From NCBI GenBank assembly GCA_027391075.1, contig DAHYHI010000042.1, positions 121,367 to 185,366 of the forward strand: a stretch of DNA of 64,000 bases, written 5' to 3'. Below, piece by piece: positions 51,571-60,166 of this stretch; within the stretch, counting starts at the first letter, position 1, and every line of letters starts with the position of its first letter. The DNA is from JAJZAM01 sp027391075 (GTDB lineage: Bacteria; Actinomycetota; Acidimicrobiia; Acidimicrobiales; Palsa-688). The position numbers and the translations under genes were made by a program. Under the pieces are notes generated by a model. The model was given only the letters and a program-made list of their open reading frames with translations, did no database searches and was not told the origin of the DNA.

Positions 51571-51602
51571 TACCGCGCGGTTAGTTCTGCTGTATCTTGA
51601 TC
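51571..51602. repeat. att-like site, copy 4 (functional rpsJ 3' end)
   Basis: Contains the rpsJ stop codon and last codons plus 10 bp of flank; 27 bp are shared exactly with 46938-46964. No GTTGCACG arm is present on this side, as expected if this is the chromosome-derived half of the junction. Confidence 0.8.
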
Positions 51603-51907
51603 TCGATGTCGACGCCTGCGGGTAGTTCGATCCGCTGCAGCGAGTCGACCGTCTTGGGGGTGTGGTCGACGATGTCCAAGAGGCGCTTGTGGACCCGCAT
51701 CTCGAAGTGCTCACGGCTGTCTTTGTACTTGTGGGGTGAGCGGATAACCGTGTACCGGTTCTTCTCGGTCGGCAAAGGGACCGGGCCTCTCACCACAGCC
51801 TGTGTTCTCAACACCGTCTCGACGATCTTCTTGGTGGACTGGTCCAAGATCTCGTGGTCGTAGGCCTTCAAGCGGATACGGATGCGTTGTTTGGCGGCGT
51901 CAGCCAC
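51581..51907 (-). CDS. rpsJ: 30S ribosomal protein S10
   Basis: 108 aa, GTG start at 51907 with GGAG upstream; IRLKAYDHEILDQSTKKIVE and IRSPHKYKDSREHFEMRVHK. Last gene of rpsL-rpsG-fusA-tuf-rpsJ. Normally it is followed at once by rplC; here its 3' end borders a mobile island, and the C-terminal IKIQQN codons are part of the repeated attachment core, so insertions left the protein intact. Confidence 0.97.
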   Translation of the reverse strand: MADAAKQRIRIRLKAYDHEILDQSTKKIVETVLRTQAVVRGPVPLPTEKNRYTVIRSPHKYKDSREHFEMRVHKRLLDIVDHTPKTVDSLQRIELPAGVDIEIKIQQN

Positions 51908-51981
51908 GGTGGGACTCCATTTCCAGATCGGATTCGGGTTGTCAAAATTCGGTTCTCAGCTTTTCGCTTCACGCCGAAGCG

Positions 51982-52024
51982 ACAGCTCCGGGCAGGCTCG
52001 CCTAAGCCAACCTCCCGGAGCTGT
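51982..52024 (-). promoter_or_regulatory. Strong stem-loop between tuf and rpsJ
   Basis: Perfect 11-bp arms ACAGCTCCGGG/CCCGGAGCTGT around a 21-base loop that can fold further. A second small hairpin GCTTC-ACGCC-GAAGC follows (51966-51980). A TTGACA hexamer lies at 51945-51940 but no good -10 follows. It probably acts as a partial terminator or processing site that lowers rpsJ relative to tuf. Confidence 0.5.
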
Positions 52025-52038
52025 GCCAGCTCGGTTTG

Positions 52039-53229
52039 CTACTTGATAACTTTCGTCACCCGGCCGGATGCGACCGTGCGACCGCCTTCACGGATAGCGA
52101 AGCGCAGACCTTCGTCCATGGCGATCGGCTTTTGCAACTCGACCTTGATGTCCACGTTGTCGCCGGGCATGACCATCTCGGTGCCCTCATTCAGGGTGAT
52201 GCTGCCGGTCACGTCAGTGGTACGGAAGTAGAACTGCGGACGGTAGTTGTTGAAGAACGGCTTGTGACGGCCGCCTTCTTCCTTGGACAGCACGTAGATG
52301 GTGCCTTCGAACTCGGTGTGCGGCGTGATCGAGCCCGGCTTGCAGAGTACCTGGCCGCGCTCGACGTCTTCCTTCTTGGTGCCGCGCAACAGAGCCCCGA
52401 TGTTGTCGCCGGCCTGGCCGGAGTCGAGGAGCTTGCGGAACATTTCCACGCCGGTGCATACGGTCTTGGCGGTTGGGCGCAGTCCTACGATCTCGACTTC
52501 GTCGCCGACCTTGACACGGCCCTGCTCGACCTTTCCGGTGACCACGGTTCCACGTCCCTGGATGGTGAAGACGTCCTCGATCGGCATCAGGAACGGCTTG
52601 TCTAGCTCGCGTACCGGCTCAGGCACGAAGCTGTCGACTGCGTCCATCAGCTCGATGATCTTCTCTTCCCACTCCGGGTCGCCTTCGAGGGCCTTCAGAG
52701 CAGACACCCGGATGACGGGGGTGTCGTCGCCAGGGAACTCGTAGCTGTTGAGAAGCTCGCGAACCTCCAACTCGACCAGGTCGAGTAGTTCCTCGTCGTC
52801 GACGGCATCCGACTTGTTCAACGCCACCACGATCGACGGCACACCCACCTGACGGGCGAGCAGCACGTGCTCACGGGTCTGGGCCATCGGGCCGTCGGTG
52901 GCGGCTACCACGAGGATCGCCCCGTCGACCTGCGCAGCGCCGGTGATCATGTTCTTGATGTAGTCGGCGTGACCGGGCATGTCGACGTGCGCGTAGTGGC
53001 GGTTGGGGGTCTGATACTCGACGTGAGCGATGTTGATCGTGATACCACGCTGGCGCTCCTCGGGCGCCTTGTCGATCTGGTCGAACGCCACCGCCTTGTT
53101 AGTGGACGGGTCGCGTTCAGACAGGACCTTGGTGATCGCCGCTGTCAGCGTCGTCTTGCCGTGGTCGATGTGCCCCATCGTTCCGATGTTCAGGTGGGGC
53201 TTGGTGCGCTCGAATTTCTGCTTTGCCAT
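52039..53229 (-). CDS. tuf: Elongation factor Tu
   Basis: 396 aa. G1 GHIDHGKTTLTAAI, G3 DMPGHADYI, G4 NKSDAVDDEE (the usual NKxD), followed by domains II and III. Delivers aminoacyl-tRNA to the ribosome. It lies 121 bp after fusA, an interval with GC-rich hairpins and a TATAAC hexamer that could be a tuf promoter. Confidence 0.98.
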   Translation of the reverse strand: MAKQKFERTKPHLNIGTMGHIDHGKTTLTAAITKVLSERDPSTNKAVAFDQIDKAPEERQRGITINIAHVEYQTPNRHYAHVDMPGHADYIKNMITGAAQVDGAILVVAATDGPMAQTREHVLLARQVGVPSIVVALNKSDAVDDEELLDLVELEVRELLNSYEFPGDDTPVIRVSALKALEGDPEWEEKIIELMDAVDSFVPEPVRELDKPFLMPIEDVFTIQGRGTVVTGKVEQGRVKVGDEVEIVGLRPTAKTVCTGVEMFRKLLDSGQAGDNIGALLRGTKKEDVERGQVLCKPGSITPHTEFEGTIYVLSKEEGGRHKPFFNNYRPQFYFRTTDVTGSITLNEGTEMVMPGDNVDIKVELQKPIAMDEGLRFAIREGGRTVASGRVTKVIK

Positions 53230-53350
53230 ATGTTGGGCATGCTCCTCATGCGGTGCCGGCCGCCCGGCCGGGGGGTGGACGCGGTGTTATACGTTAGTAC
53301 CTCTGCGGGTGGACCGCCGCAGCCCGGTTTGGGGTGGACCGGAGGGGGGT

Positions 53351-55453
53351 TTATTCTCCCCGTATCCGCTTTACGATCTCCTGGGCGATCGAGTCTGGAA
53401 CTTCCTGGTACGAGTTGAACTGCATGCTGTAGGTAGCTCTACCCTGGCTTCGGGAACGCAGGTCTGTAGCGTAGCCGAACATCTCGGCAAGGGGAACCTG
53501 CGCCCTTACTACCTGGGAGTTGCCGCGCTGCTCCATACCTTCGACCTTGCCGCGCCTCGACGACAGGTTGCCGATCACGTCTCCCATGTAGTCCTCGGGG
53601 GTGACCACCTCCACCGACATGATCGGCTCCAAGAGGACGGGCTTGGCCTTTCGGCAAGCTTCCTTGAAGCACATCGAGCCGGCGATCTTGAAGGCCATTT
53701 CCGACGAGTCGACGTCGTGGTAGGAGCCGAACACGAGCTTCGCCCGTATGTCGACGACCGGGTAGCCGGCGAGCACACCTGATGCCATCGCGTCTTGGAT
53801 GCCGGCGTCGACGGAGGGGATGTACTCCTTGGGGATGATGCCGCCGGTGATCTTGTCTACGAACTCGTAACCACCGCCAGGTCCGGTCGGCTCCAAATCG
53901 AGGACCACGTGGCCGTACTGGCCTCTACCGCCCGTCTGGCGGACATAGCGAGTCTCGACTTTGCTGACAGCGTTCTTGATCGTCTCGCGGTAGGCGACCT
54001 GCGGTTTACCGACGTTCGCGTCGACCTTGAACTCGCGGAGCATCCGATCCACGAGCACTTCGAGGTGCAACTCGCCCATTCCGCCGATAACCGTCTGGCC
54101 TGTCTCCTCGTCGGAGTGGACTTGGAAGGTCGGGTCCTCCTCAGAGAGCGCCTGCAGAGCCCGGGAGAGTTTGTCCTGGTCGTTCTTGGTCTTCGGCTCG
54201 ACGGCGACGTGGATGACCGGCTCAGGAAAGTCGAGCGACTCCAACACTATCGGCGAGCCCGGATCGCTGAGAGTGTCGCCGGTCGTCGTCTGCTTCAGAC
54301 CGACCAGAGCGACGATGTCACCGGCGAACGCTGCCTCCCGGTCTTCGCGGTGGTTGGCGTGCATCTGGAGGATCCGCCCGACGCGCTCCTTGCGATCCTT
54401 GGATGAGTTCAAGATCCCGCTACCTGCGGTCAACTTGCCCGAGTACACCCGGGCGTAGGTCAGCTTCCCGAGGTGCGGGTCGGTCATGATCTTGAAGGCG
54501 AGAGCGGCGAAAGGCTCCGAGTCGTCCGCTTTGCGTTCGAGCTCTTCGATGCCTTTCATATCCGTGCCGCGGGTGGGGGGGATGTCGAGCGGGCTCGGAA
54601 GGTACGCAACGACGGCGTCGAGCATCGGTTGCACGCCTTTGTTCTTGAACGCGCTCCCGCACAGCACGGGCACCAGCTGACCGGCGATCGTGGCCGCCCG
54701 CAGGGCACTCTCCAAGTCGGCGGAGGTGATCTCCTCCTCACCGAGGTACTTCTCTGTGATCGAGTCGTCGAAGTTGGACAGGGTGTCTACCAACTCGCTG
54801 CGGTAAGTCTCAGCTTCGCTCAGCAGGTGGGCGGGGATGTCGACGACGTCGAACTTCTCACCCTTGGCCGCCTCGTCATTCCACACGAGGGCCCGCATTC
54901 CGAGCAGGTCTATGCAGCCTTTGAACTCGCTCTCAGCGCCGATGGGTAGCTGCACTACAGCTACCGTCGCCCCTAGGCGGTCCTTGATCATGTCCACGCA
55001 GCGGTAGAAGTCGGCGCCGATGCGGTCCATCTTGTTGACGAAGCACATTCGCGGCACACCGTACTTGTCGGCTTGGCGCCAGACGGTCTCGGTCTGGGGT
55101 TCTACGCCGGCCACCGCGTCGAAGACTGCGACAGCCCCGTCGAGGACACGAAGGGACCGTTCGACCTCTACGGTGAAGTCCACGTGGCCGGGGGTGTCGA
55201 TGATGTTGATCCGGGTGCCTTCCCACTCACAAGTGGTCGCAGCGCTAGTGATCGTGATGCCGCGTTCTTGCTCCTGGGGCATCCAGTCCATCGTCGCGGC
55301 CCCTTCGTGGACCTCCCCGATCTTGTAGTTGATACCTGTGTAGAAGAGGATCCGTTCGGTCGTGGTTGTCTTGCCCGCATCGATGTGGGCCATGATCCCG
55401 ATGTTGCGGACCTTGTCTAGCGGCTTGGCGCGTACTGCATTGGACTCAGCCAT
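53351..55453 (-). CDS. fusA: Elongation factor G
   Basis: 700 aa. AHIDAGKTTTTERILF (G1), DTPGHVDFTVEVERSLRVLD (G3), NKMDRIGADF (G4), and domain IV loop GSYHDVDSSEMAFK. Catalyses translocation. Standard neighbour order rpsL-rpsG-fusA-tuf. Confidence 0.98.
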   Translation of the reverse strand: MAESNAVRAKPLDKVRNIGIMAHIDAGKTTTTERILFYTGINYKIGEVHEGAATMDWMPQEQERGITITSAATTCEWEGTRINIIDTPGHVDFTVEVERSLRVLDGAVAVFDAVAGVEPQTETVWRQADKYGVPRMCFVNKMDRIGADFYRCVDMIKDRLGATVAVVQLPIGAESEFKGCIDLLGMRALVWNDEAAKGEKFDVVDIPAHLLSEAETYRSELVDTLSNFDDSITEKYLGEEEITSADLESALRAATIAGQLVPVLCGSAFKNKGVQPMLDAVVAYLPSPLDIPPTRGTDMKGIEELERKADDSEPFAALAFKIMTDPHLGKLTYARVYSGKLTAGSGILNSSKDRKERVGRILQMHANHREDREAAFAGDIVALVGLKQTTTGDTLSDPGSPIVLESLDFPEPVIHVAVEPKTKNDQDKLSRALQALSEEDPTFQVHSDEETGQTVIGGMGELHLEVLVDRMLREFKVDANVGKPQVAYRETIKNAVSKVETRYVRQTGGRGQYGHVVLDLEPTGPGGGYEFVDKITGGIIPKEYIPSVDAGIQDAMASGVLAGYPVVDIRAKLVFGSYHDVDSSEMAFKIAGSMCFKEACRKAKPVLLEPIMSVEVVTPEDYMGDVIGNLSSRRGKVEGMEQRGNSQVVRAQVPLAEMFGYATDLRSRSQGRATYSMQFNSYQEVPDSIAQEIVKRIRGE

Positions 55454-55496
55454 ATGGGTTCTCTCTGCTCAACTTCTTCGCTTGCGCTTCGGGGCG

Positions 55497-55967
55497 CTAC
55501 CAGCGGTAGTGGGCGAAGGCACGGTTCGACTCCGCCATCTTGTGCATATCTTCACGGCGCTTGACTGCAGCTCCGACACCGTTCGACGCGTCGAGCAGTT
55601 CGGCGGCTAGCTTCTGGGCCATCGTCTTCTCGCGGCGCTGGCGTGAATAGCCGACCAGCCAGCGGATCGACAGAGTCGAAGCGCGCTTCGGCCTCACTTC
55701 GACCGGCACCTGATAGGTAGCGCCACCGACACGGCGGCTCTTGACCTCAAGCTGGGGCTTGGTGTTCTCCACAGCCCGCTTGAGCACGCCGACAGCGTCA
55801 CCGTCGCTCTTATCCTTGACGATGTCGAGGGCCTCGTAGACGATCCTCTCGGCGAGGCTTCGCTTGCCCCGCTCGAGAACCTTGTTCACGACTTGGGTCA
55901 CGAGCACCGAGCGGTAGATCGGGTCTGGCTGGAGATCACGCCGGGGCGGCGGTCCTTTACGGGGCAT
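55497..55967 (-). CDS. rpsG: 30S ribosomal protein S7
   Basis: 156 aa; MPRKGPPPRRDLQPDPIYRS start, IRWLVGYSRQRREKTMAQKL core. Head-assembly initiator; in E. coli it represses the str operon. Confidence 0.98.
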   Translation of the reverse strand: MPRKGPPPRRDLQPDPIYRSVLVTQVVNKVLERGKRSLAERIVYEALDIVKDKSDGDAVGVLKRAVENTKPQLEVKSRRVGGATYQVPVEVRPKRASTLSIRWLVGYSRQRREKTMAQKLAAELLDASNGVGAAVKRREDMHKMAESNRAFAHYRW

Positions 55968-55996
55968 TTTCTTAGTCCTTCGTTCCTTGGCGCCGT

Positions 55997-56365
55997 CTAG
56001 GCCTTCTTGGCACCGTAGCGGCTACGGGCCTGCTTGCGGTCACGCACACCCGAGGTGTCCAGGGTTCCGCGAATGATCTTGTAACGCACCCCGGGCAGGT
56101 CTTTCACACGCCCACCCCGGACGAGCACGATCGAGTGCTCCTGCAGGTTGTGACCTTCGCCGGGGATATAGGCCGTCACCTCGACACCGCTGGTCAGCCT
56201 GACTCGAGCCACCTTGCGAAGAGCGGAGTTCGGCTTCTTGGGGGTGGTCGTGTAGACGCGGGTGCACACCCCCCGGCGCTGCGGAGCCCCGCGAAGAGCT
56301 GGGGTCTTGGTCTTGGCCGTCTTTTGTTCACGGCCCTTTCGGACCAACTGCGCGATTGTCGGCAA
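55997..56365 (-). CDS. rpsL: 30S ribosomal protein S12
   Basis: 122 aa from TTG 56365 (AGAGG upstream). TTPKKPNSALRKVARVRL holds the decoding-centre lysines, and GEGHNLQEHSIVLVRGGRVK the second conserved loop; both look wild type, with no streptomycin-resistance substitution. First gene of its operon in this window; rpoB/rpoC, often upstream, are not here. Confidence 0.98.
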   Translation of the reverse strand: MPTIAQLVRKGREQKTAKTKTPALRGAPQRRGVCTRVYTTTPKKPNSALRKVARVRLTSGVEVTAYIPGEGHNLQEHSIVLVRGGRVKDLPGVRYKIIRGTLDTSGVRDRKQARSRYGAKKA

Positions 56366-56615
56366 CAGAACCTCTCGTCGACTGCTTGTGGGGTGATGTG
56401 TTTCTGGACAGGGGTTCCCAGGTCAAGACCGGGATGGGCCCTCGGCGGCTCGCGGCAACCCCGTCCTGGCCACCTTAAGAGACCCGAGGCCTCTGCCGGC
56501 TGACAGTCATGGGCGCGTTACGACCGGCCCTAGGGCCAAGGGCCATGCTAGCGCAAACTGGCGGCCGCGGGCGACAGCCCCCCAGTAAGCCGGCCGGTCG
56601 CGCGGCCAAGCCTGG
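56366..56615. other. Intergenic region upstream of rpsL
   Basis: 250 bp between the rpsL start and the end of the transporter gene. It holds a TAGCAT hexamer on the minus strand (56550-56545) that could be a -10 without a matching -35, and a GGCCCTAGGGCC palindrome (56526-56537). The str operon promoter is expected here, but I cannot place it firmly. Confidence 0.35.
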
Positions 56616-57500
56616 TCACAGGGGTGGCTGGACGACCACCGGGTGGACTGCGTCGCTGGCTTCTCGACGAGCGAGTTGGGTGGCCGCTGCCGCCATGGCA
56701 ATGAAGCCAACTACCTGTACCAGCACAGCAAGGGCTGTTGCGTCTAGGCGCTCCTGGAAGGCCACCATGCCGATGACCACCGAGGCTGCAGGGTCGGCGA
56801 CTGTCAGAGCCGGCATGGACCTACACAGCGGGCCGGCACGGTAGGCCATCTGGGTGAGAAGAACGGACGCTACTCCGAGAGCCGCCAGACCGTATAGAGG
56901 CCACGTGACGAAAAGGCTGCCAACGCCGGTGTGCACCAGAATCGTCAGCTCTTTAAGTAGGCCCGCCACCAGGCCGTAGCCGACACCGGCTGCCATTCCG
57001 AGCACAGCCGGAGCGGCGCGTGACGCTAGACGGCCCTTGCGGGTACCCAAGGCAGTCAGTACAGCCACCACCACGCTGCCGCCAACCGTAGACCACGCGA
57101 GGCGATCCGAGTCGATGGGCACCTGACCTGCAGTGGGTTTGGCGGCTAGGAGGAACATCGCCAGCCCGGCTACTAAGACGAGAGCAAGGAGCCATTCTCT
57201 AACGGACGGACGCCTTTTCTCCAACACGGCACTGACCGGCAGCGCGAACAGCACTCCCGATATGAGCAGAGGCTGCACTACGGCTAGTTGCCCACCGTCG
57301 AGAGCGAGTACGTGCAGGGCCAGACCAGCGACTGCAGCCACTCCTCCAATGAGCCACGCCGGTCGGGTGAGTAGATGTCGCAGGAGTCGGTGGGCTCGAC
57401 CGTCGGGAGCGCGCCGGGCGCTGTGATGCTGAAGGATGCTCGACACCGCCGCCGCAAGCGCCGAGGCTAGGGCTACCAAGACGATCGAAAGCTGGCTCAT
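56616..57500 (-). CDS. DMT (EamA-like) family transporter
   Basis: 294 aa with nine to ten membrane spans and an internal duplication typical of the drug/metabolite transporter superfamily (GGQLAVVQPLLISGVLFALP and the second-half equivalent RSMPALTVADPAASVVIGMV). Substrate unknown. It overlaps the glycosyltransferase gene by 4 bp. Confidence 0.85.
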   Translation of the reverse strand: MSQLSIVLVALASALAAAVSSILQHHSARRAPDGRAHRLLRHLLTRPAWLIGGVAAVAGLALHVLALDGGQLAVVQPLLISGVLFALPVSAVLEKRRPSVREWLLALVLVAGLAMFLLAAKPTAGQVPIDSDRLAWSTVGGSVVVAVLTALGTRKGRLASRAAPAVLGMAAGVGYGLVAGLLKELTILVHTGVGSLFVTWPLYGLAALGVASVLLTQMAYRAGPLCRSMPALTVADPAASVVIGMVAFQERLDATALAVLVQVVGFIAMAAAATQLARREASDAVHPVVVQPPL

Positions 57501-58906
57501 GTCGGGCTCACCTCTTGGTGTAACGCCGCCCTACCGGGAACCGCCAGGCGCAGGGCGGGCGCCTCGGGGCCAGGCGAAAAGGTGACCGGGGCGCGGGGGA
57601 ATACCGACTCGATCTGCCTGCCGTGGATCCGGGCGGCCCTGCGGTACAAGGCCTCGCAGGAGTACTCCACGGATTGCCAGTCAACTCGTGGGGGGTATAG
57701 GCGGTTGTGCACCGCTACCCGGGCGACCAGCTCGGGTGACCTGGCCAGCGACGCTATTGTCTCGGCCATCGCAGCGTCGGAGCCGACTAGCCAACCTTCG
57801 ACACCGTGAATCACGAAATCGGCCACCCCTGTACGGGTTCTGGCGACGATCGGCAGCCCAGCGGTTCGAGCTTCCAAGGCTGCGATACCGAAGGACTCCA
57901 ACGACGCAGGTGCTACGAAGAGGTCGGACCTTGCGAAAGTGTCTCGTATCTCAGCCCGAGTGACCCGGCCGCGAAGGTGGACCCACCCGGTCATCGAGTT
58001 GACCTCCAGATATGAACGGATCTCGCCCATCTGAGGCCCGTCTCCGAGAATCTCCACGTGCATTTCTATCGAGGAAGGGACCTTCTGGCGAGCCTTTCGG
58101 AGGAGATGCACGAGTTGCACCACCCGCTTACGGGAAGCGAGACGCGACACCGACACGATCCTCAGCTGATTAGGCGCCGGCGGCTGGGGGTCGATGTCCC
58201 ACTGGGAGGGATCCACGCCATTGGCTAGCACAGTCACATCCCCCCGCCTTCCCACGATGCTCCGCAGCGGCTCGGCCGCAGCGCTGCTCACCGCCGACCA
58301 CGCTACAGGCCAGTCACCCCAGCCGCACAGAAGGTCGGCGGCGTCGAATAGCGGTGACGCTTTTGCCCACATGGAGTGAACTGTCGCGACTGTGGGAACC
58401 CCCTTGAGGGCTGCGTTCCGCGCGACCAGGAACGAAAGGGGTGAAAAGCTCGAGGCGTGGACATGCACGACGTCGAAGTCGTGCGCTCCGACCCACGAAG
58501 GGCCGAACCTGGCCCTGAGATACCTGATCTTCTCCTGTGCTTTCACGTCAACTGTGACGCCGGCCGTCGTGGTCTTGGAGTTGGTGGCCACGCGTCGGGC
58601 GCCTCCCAAGCGTGCGGCTCCAGAGAAAGCGGCGCCGCGAATCCTTCCGGTACGACCAGCCATCCGATCTAGGCCGCCACCTTGGTGCGACATTCCCCTG
58701 TCGCCTACGGCGACGATCTTCGCGACTTCGTGGTGCGTGTCGAACGAAGTTCGGGTCCTTCCAAAGCGAGCAGCGCCCTGCGTTATCGTGAAGATCGTCA
58801 CGTCGTGGTGGGCGGCTTGGCGTGAAGCCAGGTCATGAACTTGCAGTTCGATGCCCCCCAGTCGGGGAAGGTAGCAGTCCGTTACATGGGCAATCCTCAC
58901 TGACAC
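57497..58906 (-). CDS. Glycosyltransferase, GT4 family
   Basis: 469 aa from GTG 58906 (AAGG five bases upstream). The N-terminal Rossmann domain begins VRIAHVTDCYLPRLGGIELQ; FDVVHVHASSFSPL follows. The C-terminal donor-binding motif is ASLESFGIAALEARTAGLPI (EX7E-like). Likely adds a sugar from a nucleotide donor to a lipid or small molecule. Divergent by 62 bp from a PIG-L deacetylase; GT4 plus PIG-L recalls mycothiol-type or glycolipid synthesis, but this is inference. Confidence 0.88.
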   Translation of the reverse strand: MSVRIAHVTDCYLPRLGGIELQVHDLASRQAAHHDVTIFTITQGAARFGRTRTSFDTHHEVAKIVAVGDRGMSHQGGGLDRMAGRTGRIRGAAFSGAARLGGARRVATNSKTTTAGVTVDVKAQEKIRYLRARFGPSWVGAHDFDVVHVHASSFSPLSFLVARNAALKGVPTVATVHSMWAKASPLFDAADLLCGWGDWPVAWSAVSSAAAEPLRSIVGRRGDVTVLANGVDPSQWDIDPQPPAPNQLRIVSVSRLASRKRVVQLVHLLRKARQKVPSSIEMHVEILGDGPQMGEIRSYLEVNSMTGWVHLRGRVTRAEIRDTFARSDLFVAPASLESFGIAALEARTAGLPIVARTRTGVADFVIHGVEGWLVGSDAAMAETIASLARSPELVARVAVHNRLYPPRVDWQSVEYSCEALYRRAARIHGRQIESVFPRAPVTFSPGPEAPALRLAVPGRAALHQEVSPT

Positions 58907-58968
58907 ACCAGCCTTACAGAGCGCACAAAGCTCGAACAGGCGGTCGCTGCCGCTGCCAGGATGGAGAG

Positions 58969-59943
58969 GTGACCCGCAGGGAGACGAACCCACAAGTCTC
59001 GTTGTATACTCTCGTCTGTTTCCATGCCCATCCCGACGACGAAGCGTTGCTTACTGGGGGCACGATCGCACGCGCCAGCGCCGAAGGCCACCGGGTGGTG
59101 GTCGTGTGCGCCACCGACGGAGCTATGGGCTTGGTGTCTTCGGGGATCGCCGGCCAGGGGGACCTCGGAGAGCGGCGACGGGAGGAGCTCCGCTCGGCGG
59201 CCGCTGCTCTCGGCTGCGGCGACGTCAGGTTCCTCGGGTATGCCGACTCGGGCTACGAGGCGCCCCGGGAAAAGATCGGCGGCGCTCCCCTCGAGCGACC
59301 CGCCAGCGGCGCGAATCTCGATGGGACCAGGTTCTGTGACGTTCCCACACAAGCGGCGGCCGGAAGGCTCGCCGAGATCCTCAGGGAACTGAACGCCGAC
59401 GTGCTCACCGTCTACGATCCGGCTGGAGGCTACGGACACCCTGACCACGTCGCCGTACGCCGTGTCGGGGTCGCCGCCGCCGAACTGGCGGGAACACCGG
59501 TCGTCTTGGAGGCCACTGTCGACCGCCGGGCTCTGCGCAGAGCCCTCGGCGCGCTGCGCGCTTCGGGCGTCACCCGGGCTCTCCAAGTCGACGAGGCGGA
59601 ATGGGATCCACGCAGATTTGACACGGCGTTCGCGGACCCCGACCTCATCACCCACCAGGTTCGAGTGGGCCGCTACACCCGTGCCAAACGGAATGCAATG
59701 GCTGCCCATGCATCCCAGGCTACTGGCGACGCTTCGGTTCGGACGCTCGCCGTCTTCGCGAGGCTGCCACGGCTTGTGTTCCGAATTGTGTTCGCTCGCG
59801 AATGGTTCGTCGAAGTCGGAGTCGCGACTCGAAGGCAGGGCGGAGCGAAAAGCGTTTCGCGCGCAGGAGCCCGAGCGGACCGGCGCAGCGACGACATCTT
59901 TGCGTCGCTGCGCTCGCAGACCCCGCAGCACGGGCCGGCGTAG
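58969..59943 (+). CDS. PIG-L family deacetylase
   Basis: 324 aa from GTG 58969. The zinc motif AHPDDEALLTGGTIA near residue 19 and the third ligand in GGYGHPDHVAVRR near residue 148 are intact. The family includes MshB and Mca (mycothiol) and GlcNAc-PI deacetylases. The last 50 residues are Arg/Ala-rich and poorly conserved. Beside a GT4 enzyme. Confidence 0.9.
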   Translation: MTRRETNPQVSLYTLVCFHAHPDDEALLTGGTIARASAEGHRVVVVCATDGAMGLVSSGIAGQGDLGERRREELRSAAAALGCGDVRFLGYADSGYEAPREKIGGAPLERPASGANLDGTRFCDVPTQAAAGRLAEILRELNADVLTVYDPAGGYGHPDHVAVRRVGVAAAELAGTPVVLEATVDRRALRRALGALRASGVTRALQVDEAEWDPRRFDTAFADPDLITHQVRVGRYTRAKRNAMAAHASQATGDASVRTLAVFARLPRLVFRIVFAREWFVEVGVATRRQGGAKSVSRAGARADRRSDDIFASLRSQTPQHGPA

Positions 59944-60050
59944 GAGCGCGCTGCGCCCGCAAAGGGTGCGCTGCCCGCAAAGGGCGCGCTCAGCTCGAGA
60001 TAGGAGCGAACTTTCGGTCATGGTCGTCGTCAGATCAGAGGCACTACGAG

Positions 60051-60086
60051 CAGGGCACAAACCAGGGCACAAACCAGGGCACAAAG
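60051..60086. repeat. Three tandem 12-bp repeats
   Basis: The unit CAGGGCACAAAC is repeated three times, the last with one change. It lies between the PIG-L and methyltransferase genes; 59944-60050 also holds two GCCCGCAAAGGG repeats. Too short for CRISPR; no function assigned. Confidence 0.8.
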
Positions 60087-60166
60087 GAAAACTTTACAAG
60101 GCGGCACCGTCGTGAAGGTGGATGTACCTTAGCTGTTCCCAGCACGCCGGGCTCTAAGGTGTCGGC

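Noticed and set aside
51560..51610. tRNA or tmRNA gene as the integration target of the island.
   Set aside because: No cloverleaf or TpsiC motif is seen. The duplicated sequence is the end of rpsJ.
59944..60050. GC-rich repeats as a terminator or REP element after the PIG-L gene.
   Set aside because: Two GCCCGCAAAGGG-like units are present, but no convincing stem with a defined loop could be drawn and no other copies occur in the window.
60051..60086. CRISPR-like array.
   Set aside because: Three contiguous 12-bp units without spacers are a simple tandem repeat; no cas genes are present.
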